Assembly: GCF_050943825.1 (NCBI RefSeq)
Contig: NZ_JBMNPX010000002.1
Location: forward strand, 124,001-188,000
DNA from: Pseudoflavonifractor sp050943825
GTDB lineage: Bacteria > Bacillota > Clostridia > Oscillospirales > Oscillospiraceae
Direction: 5' to 3'
Length of the DNA stretch: 64,000 bases
The notes below the pieces were generated by a model, which saw only the letters and a list, made by a program, of their open reading frames with translations, was not told the origin of the DNA and made no database searches. This document shows, in pieces, positions 16,829 to 24,835 of this stretch. Position 1 is the first letter of the stretch. Each line of letters starts with the position of its first letter. Made by a program: the position numbers and the translations under genes.

Positions 16829-18260
16829 TCTGAAGCCTCCTTCTTCTCAGAATCACGCCAATGCCGATGCCCAGATAGGCCAGGGGGAACACGCCGATCA
16901 TCAGCACCTTCAGCAGGGAAGCGGTGGAGCTGCTGATATTCAGGTAGTTGTAGTTCAGGGATTTGCTGCGGATGGCCATGGCTTCCCGCTCGCCAATGAG
17001 GGAGGAGAGGGCGTTCATGGCCAGGTCGGAGTTGGCGCCGGAGGAGAAGGCGTTGTACATGTCCTCCAGGAAGGCGGAGGAGGTGAACCACACAATCTGG
17101 CCCTCGTTGTCGCAGTCCACGGACACGGCCACGGCGAAGGGGCCGTCAATGTCCCCGTCCTCCTTCTCGTAGGTCGCCAGGTCATAGCCGGCAATCTTGC
17201 TGAAGGAGGTGTCGGAGGTGGTCATCAGGGTGGTGACGGAGCTGTCGGCGCCGCTCACATCCAGGCCCAGGGAGATGGGCATGATGGTGTAGTAGTGCTC
17301 GTCAATGAGGGAGTCGGTGATCTCATCGCTGTTCATGTCGGGCAGGAGGACATAGGGCTGGAGGGTGTAGTGCTCCCGGTCGGCCTCCACCACAATACCC
17401 TCGCAGGGCTCCACGCCGTAGTCGGTCAGCAGGCTGTACAGGTTGTCCAGGCTGCCGTCCTCCACGGGACCGGCCACCACCATCAGCTTGCCGCCATTTT
17501 TGGTGTACTCGGCGAGCATATCCTTCTCCTCGGTGGAGATGTCGGAGGAGGGGGCGTAGATCAGGATGCAGTCGGCCTCCTCGGGGATCTCGTCCACCGT
17601 CAGCAGGGAGAGGGTGTTGACCTCAATGTTCTCCTTCGCGATCTGGTCGCTGAAGGTGGAGGGCAGCTCCTGCTCGCCGTGGCCCTCCAGCACGTAGAGC
17701 TGGGGCAGGTCCTCGGTGACCACGTAGTCGATGGCGGAGGTGATGGCGCCCTCGCCGTCAAAGGAGGTGTTGTAGGAGTAGGAGTACATGTCCGCCTCCT
17801 GGACGTAGATGTCGTCATAGCCGATGAAGCGGCTGCGGTCACCGCACTCCACAACCAGGCTGTTGTTCTGCACCGTCTCGTCGGTGTACTGCTCGGCGAA
17901 GGTGGGGTATACGTCCGGGTTCTTCTTGACCACCGAGATGTGGTCGGACAGACTGTCATACTTGTTCAGCAGGTTCTCAATGACGGCGTCCTCCTCACCG
18001 GACTGGACGATCCAGTAGATGGTCACGTCCTCCTCCAGGGCGTTCACCACAACCTTGGTGTTGCTGGTGATGGAGTAGAGCTTGGTTGAGCTGATATCAT
18101 ATTTGGTCAGGGTGGTGGGCAGGGCGGATACCAGCACATTCACTGCGATGAGAATGGCCAGCACCACGGCCGTGATGATAATGGAATAAGAACCGCCCTG
18201 AAGCGCGATGCGGTTTCTGCCTGCCTGTTCCGCGTCGCCAAGGAGCTTCCAGCGCTTCAT
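16815..18260 (-). CDS. GldG-like ABC auxiliary protein
   Basis: Protein of 481 residues with one N-terminal membrane helix (about 26-47), a large extracytoplasmic part and a C-terminal helix (LLKVLMIGVFPLAYLGIGIGV). The segment after the first helix (TKYDISSTKLYSITSNTK) and the middle LYVLEGHGEQELP are typical of the GldG/ABC-2-associated family (PF09822). In Bacteroidetes GldG helps gliding; in Firmicutes the role is unknown and gliding should not be assumed. It abuts the permease gene (shared base 18260). Confidence 0.88.
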   Translation of the reverse strand: MKRWKLLGDAEQAGRNRIALQGGSYSIIITAVVLAILIAVNVLVSALPTTLTKYDISSTKLYSITSNTKVVVNALEEDVTIYWIVQSGEEDAVIENLLNKYDSLSDHISVVKKNPDVYPTFAEQYTDETVQNNSLVVECGDRSRFIGYDDIYVQEADMYSYSYNTSFDGEGAITSAIDYVVTEDLPQLYVLEGHGEQELPSTFSDQIAKENIEVNTLSLLTVDEIPEEADCILIYAPSSDISTEEKDMLAEYTKNGGKLMVVAGPVEDGSLDNLYSLLTDYGVEPCEGIVVEADREHYTLQPYVLLPDMNSDEITDSLIDEHYYTIMPISLGLDVSGADSSVTTLMTTSDTSFSKIAGYDLATYEKEDGDIDGPFAVAVSVDCDNEGQIVWFTSSAFLEDMYNAFSSGANSDLAMNALSSLIGEREAMAIRSKSLNYNYLNISSSTASLLKVLMIGVFPLAYLGIGIGVILRRRRLQNEAG

Positions 18261-19123
18261 CAGTTGTACCTCCGTTTCTCAAGGGACTGGACCGAAAGGA
18301 ACAGGAAAAATCCGATCACAGACAGGTAGTATACGATGGCGGTCATGTCGAACACGCCGTTGACAAAGGCGTTGAACCGCTCGAAGAGGGAGAGCTGCTC
18401 CATGATGGCGGGCAGCAGGCCCTCGAACATGGTGGCGTCCACAAAGCACACCACGCACACTGCCACCGCCAGCACCAGGCTTACCCCGTAGGCCAGCAGC
18501 TCGTTTCTGGTCAGGTACCGGATGATAGCGCCCAGGGCCAGGATGAGGACGGCCAGAGCCACCACCGAGCCGAAGGCGGTGGAGGAGACGTACTCAGACA
18601 GGCTGACGCTGTAATAGTTGAACAGAATGACCGCGATGCCGATGCCGGCGGCCAGACCCTGGTTGTCGGTCAGGCAGGAGATGAACACCCCCAGGGCGAT
18701 GAGTGCGGCGCCCATCATGAAGATGGCGAAGAGGGAGCCGTAGGAGGTGGGGAGGTAGACCTCGCCGAACTGGGAGAAAATCAGGGGGTAGATGGAGATG
18801 ACGGCCAGGGGGATGAGGTAGACCACCAGCAGGGCCAGATACTTGCCCGCGATCACCTGGGTGGTGGTGATGGGCAGGGAGTAGAGCAGCTGGTCGGTCT
18901 TCTGCTTGCGCTCCTCGGCAATGACCCGCATGGTCAGGATGGGCACGATGACCACGAACACAATGCAGCCGAAGCTGAGCACGTACTCAAAGTTGCTCAC
19001 CGCGGCCTGCAGGTTGTACAGCATGGAGCCGATGCCCACGATGGCCAGCAGAAAGGCGCCGAACACGTAGGCGGTGAAGGAGTGGAAATAGTTCCTCAAT
19101 TCATGTTTCAGTACCGCAGTCAT
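18260..19123 (-). CDS. ABC-2 type permease, GldF-like
   Basis: Six-helix ABC-2 family permease, 287 residues. The N-terminus (TAVLKHELRNYFHSFTAYVF) is an amphipathic interface helix and the loop VIAEERKQKTDQLLYSLPIT is the conserved ABC-2 coupling segment. It would form the channel with the upstream ATPase. Start and stop overlap its neighbours by one to four bases, so the four genes are made as one unit. Confidence 0.9.
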   Translation of the reverse strand: MTAVLKHELRNYFHSFTAYVFGAFLLAIVGIGSMLYNLQAAVSNFEYVLSFGCIVFVVIVPILTMRVIAEERKQKTDQLLYSLPITTTQVIAGKYLALLVVYLIPLAVISIYPLIFSQFGEVYLPTSYGSLFAIFMMGAALIALGVFISCLTDNQGLAAGIGIAVILFNYYSVSLSEYVSSTAFGSVVALAVLILALGAIIRYLTRNELLAYGVSLVLAVAVCVVCFVDATMFEGLLPAIMEQLSLFERFNAFVNGVFDMTAIVYYLSVIGFFLFLSVQSLEKRRYN

Positions 19124-20175
19124 ACCTGATCTGCCTCACTTTCTGTACCGGCGGAGGTCTCGTCCCCGTCCTGAGAGGACGCTTCGGTCTGCTCTTCCGG
19201 TATATCTTCCGGCTCACCCGGGCCCGGCTGGCCGGGGTCGCCGCTCTCGGTCAGCTCGATGAAGATGTCCTCCAGGCTGGCCTTCTTTAGGGACAGCTCC
19301 AGCAGGGCCTGCCCGCGCTGGGCGAAGGCAAAGAACAGCTGGCGGGATACGCCGTAGATATCGCTGCTGTCGGTCTTCAGCTGGGCGGACACCAGCCCGT
19401 TCTCCTTCTCCTCCAGCCGCACGGCGGAGATGTGCTCCACGCCGGAGAGAATGTCCATCACCATCTCTTCCTCCGCGTCGGTGGTAAAGACGATCTCGTT
19501 CCCGGACAGCAGGTTCTTCTCCAGATTGTCCGGCCCGTCAAAGGCCACCAGCTTGCCGTGGGCGATGATGAGGATCTTTTCGCAGATGGCCTGGACCTCC
19601 GAGAGGATGTGGGAGCTGAGAATGACGGTGTGCTCCTGGCCCAGCTGCTTGATGAGGTCGCGGATTTCGATGATCTGGATTGGGTCCAGGCCCACGGTGG
19701 GCTCATCCAGGATAATGACCCTGGGGTTGCCCAGCAGGGCCTGGGCGATGCCCACACGCTGCTTGTAGCCCTTGGACAGGGCGGAGATGCGGCGGCCGCG
19801 CACACTCTGGATCTTCACCTGGTCGATGACCTTGTCAATCTGGTCCTCCAGCTCCTTGCCCCGCAGGCCCTTGGCCTCGCCCACGAAGCGCAGGTACTCC
19901 TCCGGTGTCTCGTTCATGTAGAGGGGCGGCTGCTCAGGGAGATAGCCAATCAGCCGTTTGGCCTTGTTGGCGTCCTCGAAGATGTCGTACCCGCCCACCT
20001 CCACATGGCCCGAGGTGGCGGAGAGACAGCCGGTCATAATGTTCATGGTTGTGGTCTTGCCCGCGCCGTTGGGGCCAAGGAAACCATAGACATGCCCTTC
20101 ATCTATCTCAAATGAAAGGTCGTCGACCGCCAGAAAGTCGCCGTAGTACTTGGTTAAGTGCTCAACTTTTATCAT
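19120..20175 (-). CDS. ABC transporter ATP-binding protein of the GldA type
   Basis: Nucleotide-binding subunit of 351 residues for the GldF/GldG system. Walker A GPNGAGKTTT (about 34-43), signature LSKGYKQRVG near 135, Walker B VIILDEPTVGLDP, and the switch histidine in LSSHILSEV. After the ATPase domain there is an additional C-terminal region of about 130 residues that ends in an acidic tail (EPEDIPEEQTEASSQDGDE), which is not part of the catalytic fold. The ATG at 20175 follows GAGGAGG; the frame extends 14 codons further without support. First gene of the operon. Confidence 0.92.
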   Translation of the reverse strand: MIKVEHLTKYYGDFLAVDDLSFEIDEGHVYGFLGPNGAGKTTTMNIMTGCLSATSGHVEVGGYDIFEDANKAKRLIGYLPEQPPLYMNETPEEYLRFVGEAKGLRGKELEDQIDKVIDQVKIQSVRGRRISALSKGYKQRVGIAQALLGNPRVIILDEPTVGLDPIQIIEIRDLIKQLGQEHTVILSSHILSEVQAICEKILIIAHGKLVAFDGPDNLEKNLLSGNEIVFTTDAEEEMVMDILSGVEHISAVRLEEKENGLVSAQLKTDSSDIYGVSRQLFFAFAQRGQALLELSLKKASLEDIFIELTESGDPGQPGPGEPEDIPEEQTEASSQDGDETSAGTESEADQV

Positions 20176-20237
20176 TGCGGAACCTCCTCGCCTTGAATGG
20201 CGGTTTCCGGACGGCATGAGCCGCCCATACCTGATTC

Positions 20238-20270
20238 AATATAGTGCTCCGCCCTAAAGCGGCACTAAAG
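20238..20270 (-). promoter_or_regulatory. ABC-operon promoter with the same 11-bp tandem repeat
   Basis: Minus-strand -10 box TATATT (20243-20238). Five bases upstream begin tandem 11-mers (plus-strand CCGCCCTAAAG at 20249-20259 and CGGCACTAAAG at 20260-20270). Each ends in CTAAAG like the perfect repeats at 13296-13317, and the gap to the -10 box is also exactly five bases. Common control by the neighbouring response regulator is inferred. Confidence 0.7.
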
Positions 20271-20293
20271 AAACCGGCGGGGGAGGAGAAAAA

Positions 20294-20336
20294 GAGGGCC
20301 TGGGACAGCTGCGGGATGCAGCTGTCCCAGGCCCTC
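20294..20336 (-). terminator. terminator of the aryl-sulfotransferase gene
   Basis: Nineteen-bp stem (20294-20312 with 20318-20336), five-base loop. On the minus strand it is followed by CTTTTTCTCC, which suits termination after the sulfotransferase gene. Confidence 0.85.
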
Positions 20337-20351
20337 CGGGAGACAGGAAAC

Positions 20352-22109
20352 TTATTGGAACCAGATGGTCATGTCGTACTTGAAGGTGCGGTAGTTCTGC
20401 ATGGTGCAGTTATAGGTGTACTGCCGGATCAGATTTCCCTCGCTGTCGTACTCGCCGAACACCATGGCCACGCCGCTGTTGACCACCCAGTTATCCCCGC
20501 ACAGAGAGGCGTTGGACACAATGCTGGAGTAGGGTACGTCAAAGCTGGAGACCAGAGCATAGGTGCGGGCGTTCTCGTCGATGCGGTAGATATAGACCTG
20601 GCTGGTCTCGTCCCCAGCGCCGTACAGGTCGGTGCCCACGCTGTCCGCCACCTCCAGGGTGAAGTCCCGGCTGTTGAGGGACCAGTAGTTGTTGTTGTAC
20701 AGCGCCAGGTAGTACACGCCGTCCTCCTCGCCGTCGGCGTAGTACTCCACGCAGTGCTGGCCGTAGTGGGGGACAAAGTCCCCCTCCTGGGTGAGGCAGA
20801 GGCCGGCATAGGCGGTGTCCTCCCAGAAGCGCTCGTCGCCCGCCAGCCAGTCGACGGTGGGGGTGCTGTGGAGTCCTGTCACCTTGATGATGGCAGAGGT
20901 CTCCCGGGAGGAGACAATCACGCTGTCGTCCTCCGCCATGTACTGCACGCTGTTGAGGTGGAGCCAGTCCCACTCGCCCGCCTGCCAGAAGAAGTCGTCG
21001 CCGGGGCCCACAGGCCGGGTGGTTTCAAAGTAGGGCTCCATCGGCTGGCTGAAGTCCACCAGCTCGGTGACCGCTCCGGTCTCCAGGTCGATGGAGAGCA
21101 GCCTGTCCTCCACCGTCTCGCCGCCGGTCACCTCGGCCAGCGCCAGCACCTCGCCGTCAGCGCCGAAGCCGATGTCGTGGTGCAGGTCGTATCCGTCCAG
21201 CTGATACACCTGGGTCACCCGGCCCAGCCCGTCAATGCGGGCCAGCTTGGAGGAGGAGACGCAGGTGATGATCTCGTCCCCGTCAAACAGCAGCCGGTCC
21301 AGGCCGTAGCCCTCCAGCACCATCTCGTACCGCAGGACCCCGTCGTTGTCGAAGAAAAAGCCGTAGCCCAGATAGCCGTTGACCCGCATCATGGCGAAGA
21401 GACCGTCGGACTGGGCCTGGTCCGAGTCGCCATTCTCCACCTCCAGGCGGGTGGAGTAGCCGGAGGAGGTCTCGGGCATGTCCACGGTGAAGGTTACAAT
21501 CTGCCGGGTGTTGCCCCACTGGCCGGTGATGGTCAGGGTGACCTGGTTGGTCTCGCCGGGCACCAGGCCGATGAGCTGGAATTCGTGGGTTTTGGTGAAC
21601 TCCTGGCCGGAGATGTCGGCGGCGTCGGCGGTGAAGTCGGAGATATCGCTGCCCTCCACATGGACCGTGTAGGTGACCTTGGTGGCCATGTCGGTCTCAA
21701 AATACAGGTACAGACCGTTGCTGCCTGTGCCGAAGGGATTGAGCACCGCCAGAGGAGTGGTGGCGGTCCAGGAGATGTCGGGCATCTCCTTTAAACTCTG
21801 GAGGGCGCCGTCCAGACGCTGCTGCACGTCCAGGTCGTAGTAGGTGAAGCCCTCTTCATCGATGTCCTGGGGGATGAGCTGGAGGGCGCTCAGTCCGTCG
21901 CCCAGCTTGGCCTGGGCGATATCCACCTGGAACTCCTCGCTCTGGTCGATGACAGTGCCCGCGTCAATCTCCCAGTCGGTGCGCACTACGTGCTCCTGGG
22001 CGGTGAAGGACTTGGAGACCGCCATCACCACAATGGGCACTGAGATGGCCAGCACCACAACAAGGATGACGGCGGCCAGCAGCAGCTTTTTCAGACGCTT
22101 CGATATCAT
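20352..22109 (-). CDS. aryl-sulfate sulfotransferase (ASST type), membrane-anchored
   Basis: 585-residue protein with an N-terminal membrane helix (LLLAAVILVVVLAISVPIVV) and a beta-propeller domain of the arylsulfotransferase family (PF05935). Histidine-containing blades typical of the family are visible: YDLHHDIGFG near residue 309, WDWLHLNSVQYM near 382 (candidate catalytic histidine) and SSRETSAIIKV near 399. Known members transfer sulfate from one phenolic sulfate ester to another phenol without PAPS, outside the cytosol. In the gut this can act on phenolic compounds or drugs; the substrate here is unknown. It lies downstream of a TauE/SafE permease remnant on the same strand. Confidence 0.85.
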   Translation of the reverse strand: MISKRLKKLLLAAVILVVVLAISVPIVVMAVSKSFTAQEHVVRTDWEIDAGTVIDQSEEFQVDIAQAKLGDGLSALQLIPQDIDEEGFTYYDLDVQQRLDGALQSLKEMPDISWTATTPLAVLNPFGTGSNGLYLYFETDMATKVTYTVHVEGSDISDFTADAADISGQEFTKTHEFQLIGLVPGETNQVTLTITGQWGNTRQIVTFTVDMPETSSGYSTRLEVENGDSDQAQSDGLFAMMRVNGYLGYGFFFDNDGVLRYEMVLEGYGLDRLLFDGDEIITCVSSSKLARIDGLGRVTQVYQLDGYDLHHDIGFGADGEVLALAEVTGGETVEDRLLSIDLETGAVTELVDFSQPMEPYFETTRPVGPGDDFFWQAGEWDWLHLNSVQYMAEDDSVIVSSRETSAIIKVTGLHSTPTVDWLAGDERFWEDTAYAGLCLTQEGDFVPHYGQHCVEYYADGEEDGVYYLALYNNNYWSLNSRDFTLEVADSVGTDLYGAGDETSQVYIYRIDENARTYALVSSFDVPYSSIVSNASLCGDNWVVNSGVAMVFGEYDSEGNLIRQYTYNCTMQNYRTFKYDMTIWFQ

Positions 22110-22148
22110 TTGTATTCTCTCGCTTTCCTTAGAGCGTATTGTGTCACC

Positions 22149-22925
22149 TTACAGGAAGGTGATGACCACCAGAACAATGCCCAGCAGGGTGAGGATGAGC
22201 CCTGTCAGGCGGTTGAGCAGCACGGCGTCGGCCTTGGCGGCGATTTTGGCGGCGATCTGGGCCCACACCAGGGTGAACACCACGCACAGGACCAGAAGGT
22301 CCAGCCGGGGCATGCTGCCCAGGGCGAAGTGGCTGACCGCGCCGGTCAGGGCAGAGAAGGTCATGACAAACACACTGGTGCCCACGGCGGTTTTCAGCTC
22401 GTAGCCCAGCAGGACGGTAAGGACCATCAGCATCATCATGCCGCCGCCTGCACCGAAGAAGCCGCATACCAGCCCGATACAGGCGCCGCCTGCCGCGCCC
22501 TTGACAATCCGGGCCCGTGTGCTGGCGCCCGCAAGGGTGCGCCGGGTGGAGGTGACCGGAAAAATGAGAAACCGCAGGCCCAGAACCAGCGTCATCACCA
22601 CGGAGAAGGAGCCCAGGGTGGTGTTGGGCACAAAGGTGGACAGTCAGCTGCCCACCAGCGTCATGGTCAGCACGCCGCACATCATCACAAGGCCGTTTTT
22701 GATGTCGAGCGCGCCGCTTTTGGCGTAGGTACGGGCACTGGCGGCGCTGGCCAGCACGTCGCTTGCCAGGGCGATGCCAATGGCGTCATAGGCGGGGATG
22801 CCCAGAAAGGTGACCAGCATGGGACTGATTACCGTGGCGGCGCTCATCCCCGCAAAGCCGGTGCCCAGTCCCGCACCCGCGCCCGCCAGAAAGCAGATCA
22901 AAACCTCAAACCAGAGCTCTCCCAA
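22149..22925 (-). pseudogene. TauE/SafE sulfite-exporter family permease, broken by an in-frame TGA
   Basis: Two pieces in one frame form a single TauE/SafE permease of about 258 codons. The N-terminal half (GELWFEVLICFLAG ... GMSAATVISPMLVTFLGIP ... MTLVGS) ends at TGA 22646-22644. The frame then continues LSTFVPNTTLGSFSVVMTL through the second half with the family loop GFFGAGGGMMMLM. A tryptophan codon TGG changed to TGA would explain the break. The TTG at 22925 is the probable start, with GGGGGAGG ahead; an ATG at 22976 is also in frame. The family exports sulfite or other small sulfur anions. The gene is inactive unless the stop is read through or is a sequence error. Confidence 0.82.
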
Positions 22926-23183
22926 CCATACTACCTCCCCCAATGCCGGACCGGAGCTGCTTGGCCGGCGCGCCATGTCCGGATGTGCGCTGGGAATATT
23001 GTATCTGCCCTTTTAAAACAGAACGTTAACTGGGTGGGAGTAAATGTGAATGAATTGTAAATATGTAAGCTAACTAACATTTTAATATTTGATATTTGTG
23101 ATAAAAATAGAACAAAATAGCTAGAAGTCTGAATTTAACCTTAAATTTCGCATGCGGAAGACCGCGGGGAGGCAGAGATAGAA
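22926..23183. other. AT-rich intergenic stretch
   Basis: No gene seen. Bases about 23040-23150 are markedly AT-rich against a GC-rich background. A minus-strand TACAAT at 23003-22998 could be the -10 box for the TauE/sulfotransferase unit, but no good -35 partner is visible. Confidence 0.45.
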
Positions 23184-23218
23184 AAAGCCCGGAAGCAGCT
23201 TTGCTGCTTCCGGGCTTT
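23184..23218 (-). terminator. terminator downstream of tspO
   Basis: Sixteen-bp stem (23184-23199 with 23203-23218), TTT loop. On the minus strand the stem ends in GCTTTTTC, a good intrinsic terminator. Confidence 0.88.
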
Positions 23219-23240
23219 GAGGGGGAAACGGTTCGGGCAC

Positions 23241-23714
23241 TCAGTTGAGAATCCAGACGCCCAGATTCAGGTAGGCGGCAAAGGTCACCCACAGCAGATA
23301 GGGAATTTGGAGAAAGCCGGCGACTCTGTCCGCCTGAAGGAAGGTGAAGAGCATCCAGAGGATGAGGGCCCACAGGGCCACCAGCCATATCAGGGCAAAG
23401 CCGAAGGCCTGGAGGCAGAAGAAGAGGATACTCCACAGGAAATTGAAGCCCAGCTGGACAAAGAAGAGCCGCAGGCCTCTGGTGCGGGCGGCGGAGGCGG
23501 GGCCCAGGAATACCCGGGCCGCGCCGATGCCCATAAGGGCGAAGAGAATGGCCCACACGATGGGGAAGACCAGCGGAGGCGGGGACAGGGGCGGCTGGAC
23601 GATGGATTGGCTGTAAATTTTGACGCCGTCCCGGGTCAGCCAGCCGGACAGGCCGCCCACCGCCTCGGAGAGCAGAATCCAGAGGCCGTAAATCTTCCAT
23701 GTGTGCTTGTTCAT
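23241..23714 (-). CDS. tspO: TspO/MBR family membrane protein
   Basis: Five-helix membrane protein of 157 residues, homologous to bacterial TspO and the mitochondrial benzodiazepine receptor. Typical family residues are the early loop QPPLSPPPLVFPIVWAILFA, with the WxPP-like region and helix 2 start, QLGFNFLWSILFF in helix 4 and the C-terminal LWVTFAAYLNLGVWILN. It binds porphyrins or other hydrophobic ligands; the role in anaerobes is uncertain. The ATG at 23714 follows GGGTGAT. It lies 55 bases after another membrane-protein gene without a terminator between, so they may share a transcript. Confidence 0.9.
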   Translation of the reverse strand: MNKHTWKIYGLWILLSEAVGGLSGWLTRDGVKIYSQSIVQPPLSPPPLVFPIVWAILFALMGIGAARVFLGPASAARTRGLRLFFVQLGFNFLWSILFFCLQAFGFALIWLVALWALILWMLFTFLQADRVAGFLQIPYLLWVTFAAYLNLGVWILN

Positions 23715-23769
23715 ACGCAATCACCCGGGGATAGCATATGCAGCGGCGGTGGGAATATGTATGGTGGGG

Positions 23770-24624
23770 TCAGGACTGACTGTCCTCCTTGCCCTCCCGG
23801 TGGAAGGCGCCCTTGACGCCTTTCACCGCGCCCGTGTAGCTGACGGGCAGGGAGACAGAGAAGGTGACCTTCACCAGCCACACAAAGAGCAGCATGACCA
23901 GAATGGGAATGACGCAGGAGGTGACCAGCAGCACGGCCAGGGCCTCAATGAAGCTGTTGATCATGTCGCCCACTTTTTCGGAGATGCCCGAGGCCACGTT
24001 GGAGATGCCGTCGGTAATTTTGGAGATGAGCCCCTCCAGGAAGCCCTTTTCCGACTCGCCGGTCAGCTCCTCCGTGCTGTTTTCTACCTCGCCGGTGGTC
24101 TCCTTGGCGTTCTCAATGGTGGCCTCAATGGAGGCCTGATAGGTGTCCTCAATCAGATTGGATACCCGGACGCTGACCGGAATGACCAGCACGATGGCGA
24201 TGCCGAAGATGAGCAGCTTTTTGGCCAGGGTGCGGATGCCGTCCCGTTTGAGGAACACGTTGGCGGCGTACAGCACGCAGGAGATGGGGATGAGGAAGTT
24301 GAAGGCCGCAAACCCGGTGAGGGTCAGCAGGTACTTCTCCAGGTAGATGGCGCACAGCACCACCAGGAAGCCGGAACTCAGGTCGGCCAGCTTCTCGGCG
24401 ATGGGGGTGGCGGTGTCGCCGGGGAGCAGGGTAATGGCCGCCGAGGCCGCAGTGGAGGCGGCGGTCAGCTCCAGAACAGTGGTCTGCTTTTCGTCCAGGG
24501 CGGCGATGGAGTCGGCGTGGAACTCCACGGACGAGGCGATGCCGGACACCACGAACACGGAGAAAAAGGCGATGATCAGCGGCACCGCCACCATCAGGAC
24601 TTTGATTTTATTATTCTCTCTCAT
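23770..24624 (-). CDS. multi-pass membrane protein of unknown function
   Basis: 284 residues, not recognised. It has an N-terminal helix (about 8-30), an extracytoplasmic segment of about 45 residues rich in Ala/Thr/Ser, three central helices (about 85-160), a long amphipathic acidic stretch (residues about 170-225, EATIENAKETTGEVENSTEE and following) and a C-terminal helix (IEALAVLLVTSCVIPILVML). No catalytic motif is seen. Ribosome site GAAAGGAAA ahead of the ATG. Single promoter upstream, divergent from the AIM24-like gene. The product is probably an inner-membrane protein. Confidence 0.8.
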   Translation of the reverse strand: MRENNKIKVLMVAVPLIIAFFSVFVVSGIASSVEFHADSIAALDEKQTTVLELTAASTAASAAITLLPGDTATPIAEKLADLSSGFLVVLCAIYLEKYLLTLTGFAAFNFLIPISCVLYAANVFLKRDGIRTLAKKLLIFGIAIVLVIPVSVRVSNLIEDTYQASIEATIENAKETTGEVENSTEELTGESEKGFLEGLISKITDGISNVASGISEKVGDMINSFIEALAVLLVTSCVIPILVMLLFVWLVKVTFSVSLPVSYTGAVKGVKGAFHREGKEDSQS

Positions 24625-24667
24625 AAGCGTTTCCTTTCTTCAAAAAGCAGTTGCTTGAGCAGCCACT

Positions 24668-24696
24668 ATCATACCATACCCCCGGTAAATTGTCAC
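24668..24696 (-). promoter_or_regulatory. promoter of the unknown membrane-protein gene
   Basis: Minus strand: GTGACA (24696-24691) and TATGAT (24673-24668), spacing 17. Confidence 0.6.
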
Positions 24697-24772
24697 GTCC
24701 GGGCGAATTGGGGGCCTTTTTCCAGAATCCGGTCGGGATTGGGGAGAAATTTTCGAAATCCGTAATAATTGC

Positions 24773-24801
24773 TTGACGGCCCGGGGCGCAGCATCTATGA
24801 T
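24773..24801 (+). promoter_or_regulatory. promoter of the AIM24-like gene
   Basis: TTGACG at 24773-24778 and TATGAT at 24796-24801, spacing 17. It lies upstream of AAGGAGG and the ATG at 24836, and shows that the longer frame from 24773 is not translated. Confidence 0.75.
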
Positions 24802-24835
24802 GGAGATATCCCCAAAACATATAAGGAGGATGGCT

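Noticed and set aside
15416..20175. Gliding motility operon
   Set aside because: GldF/GldG homologues are present, but other gld genes are absent and Firmicutes carry these families without gliding.
22640..22650. TGA recoded as tryptophan or selenocysteine
   Set aside because: Many genes here end in TGA, so no reassignment; no selenocysteine insertion hairpin was noticed after the stop and the family has no selenoprotein members known to me.
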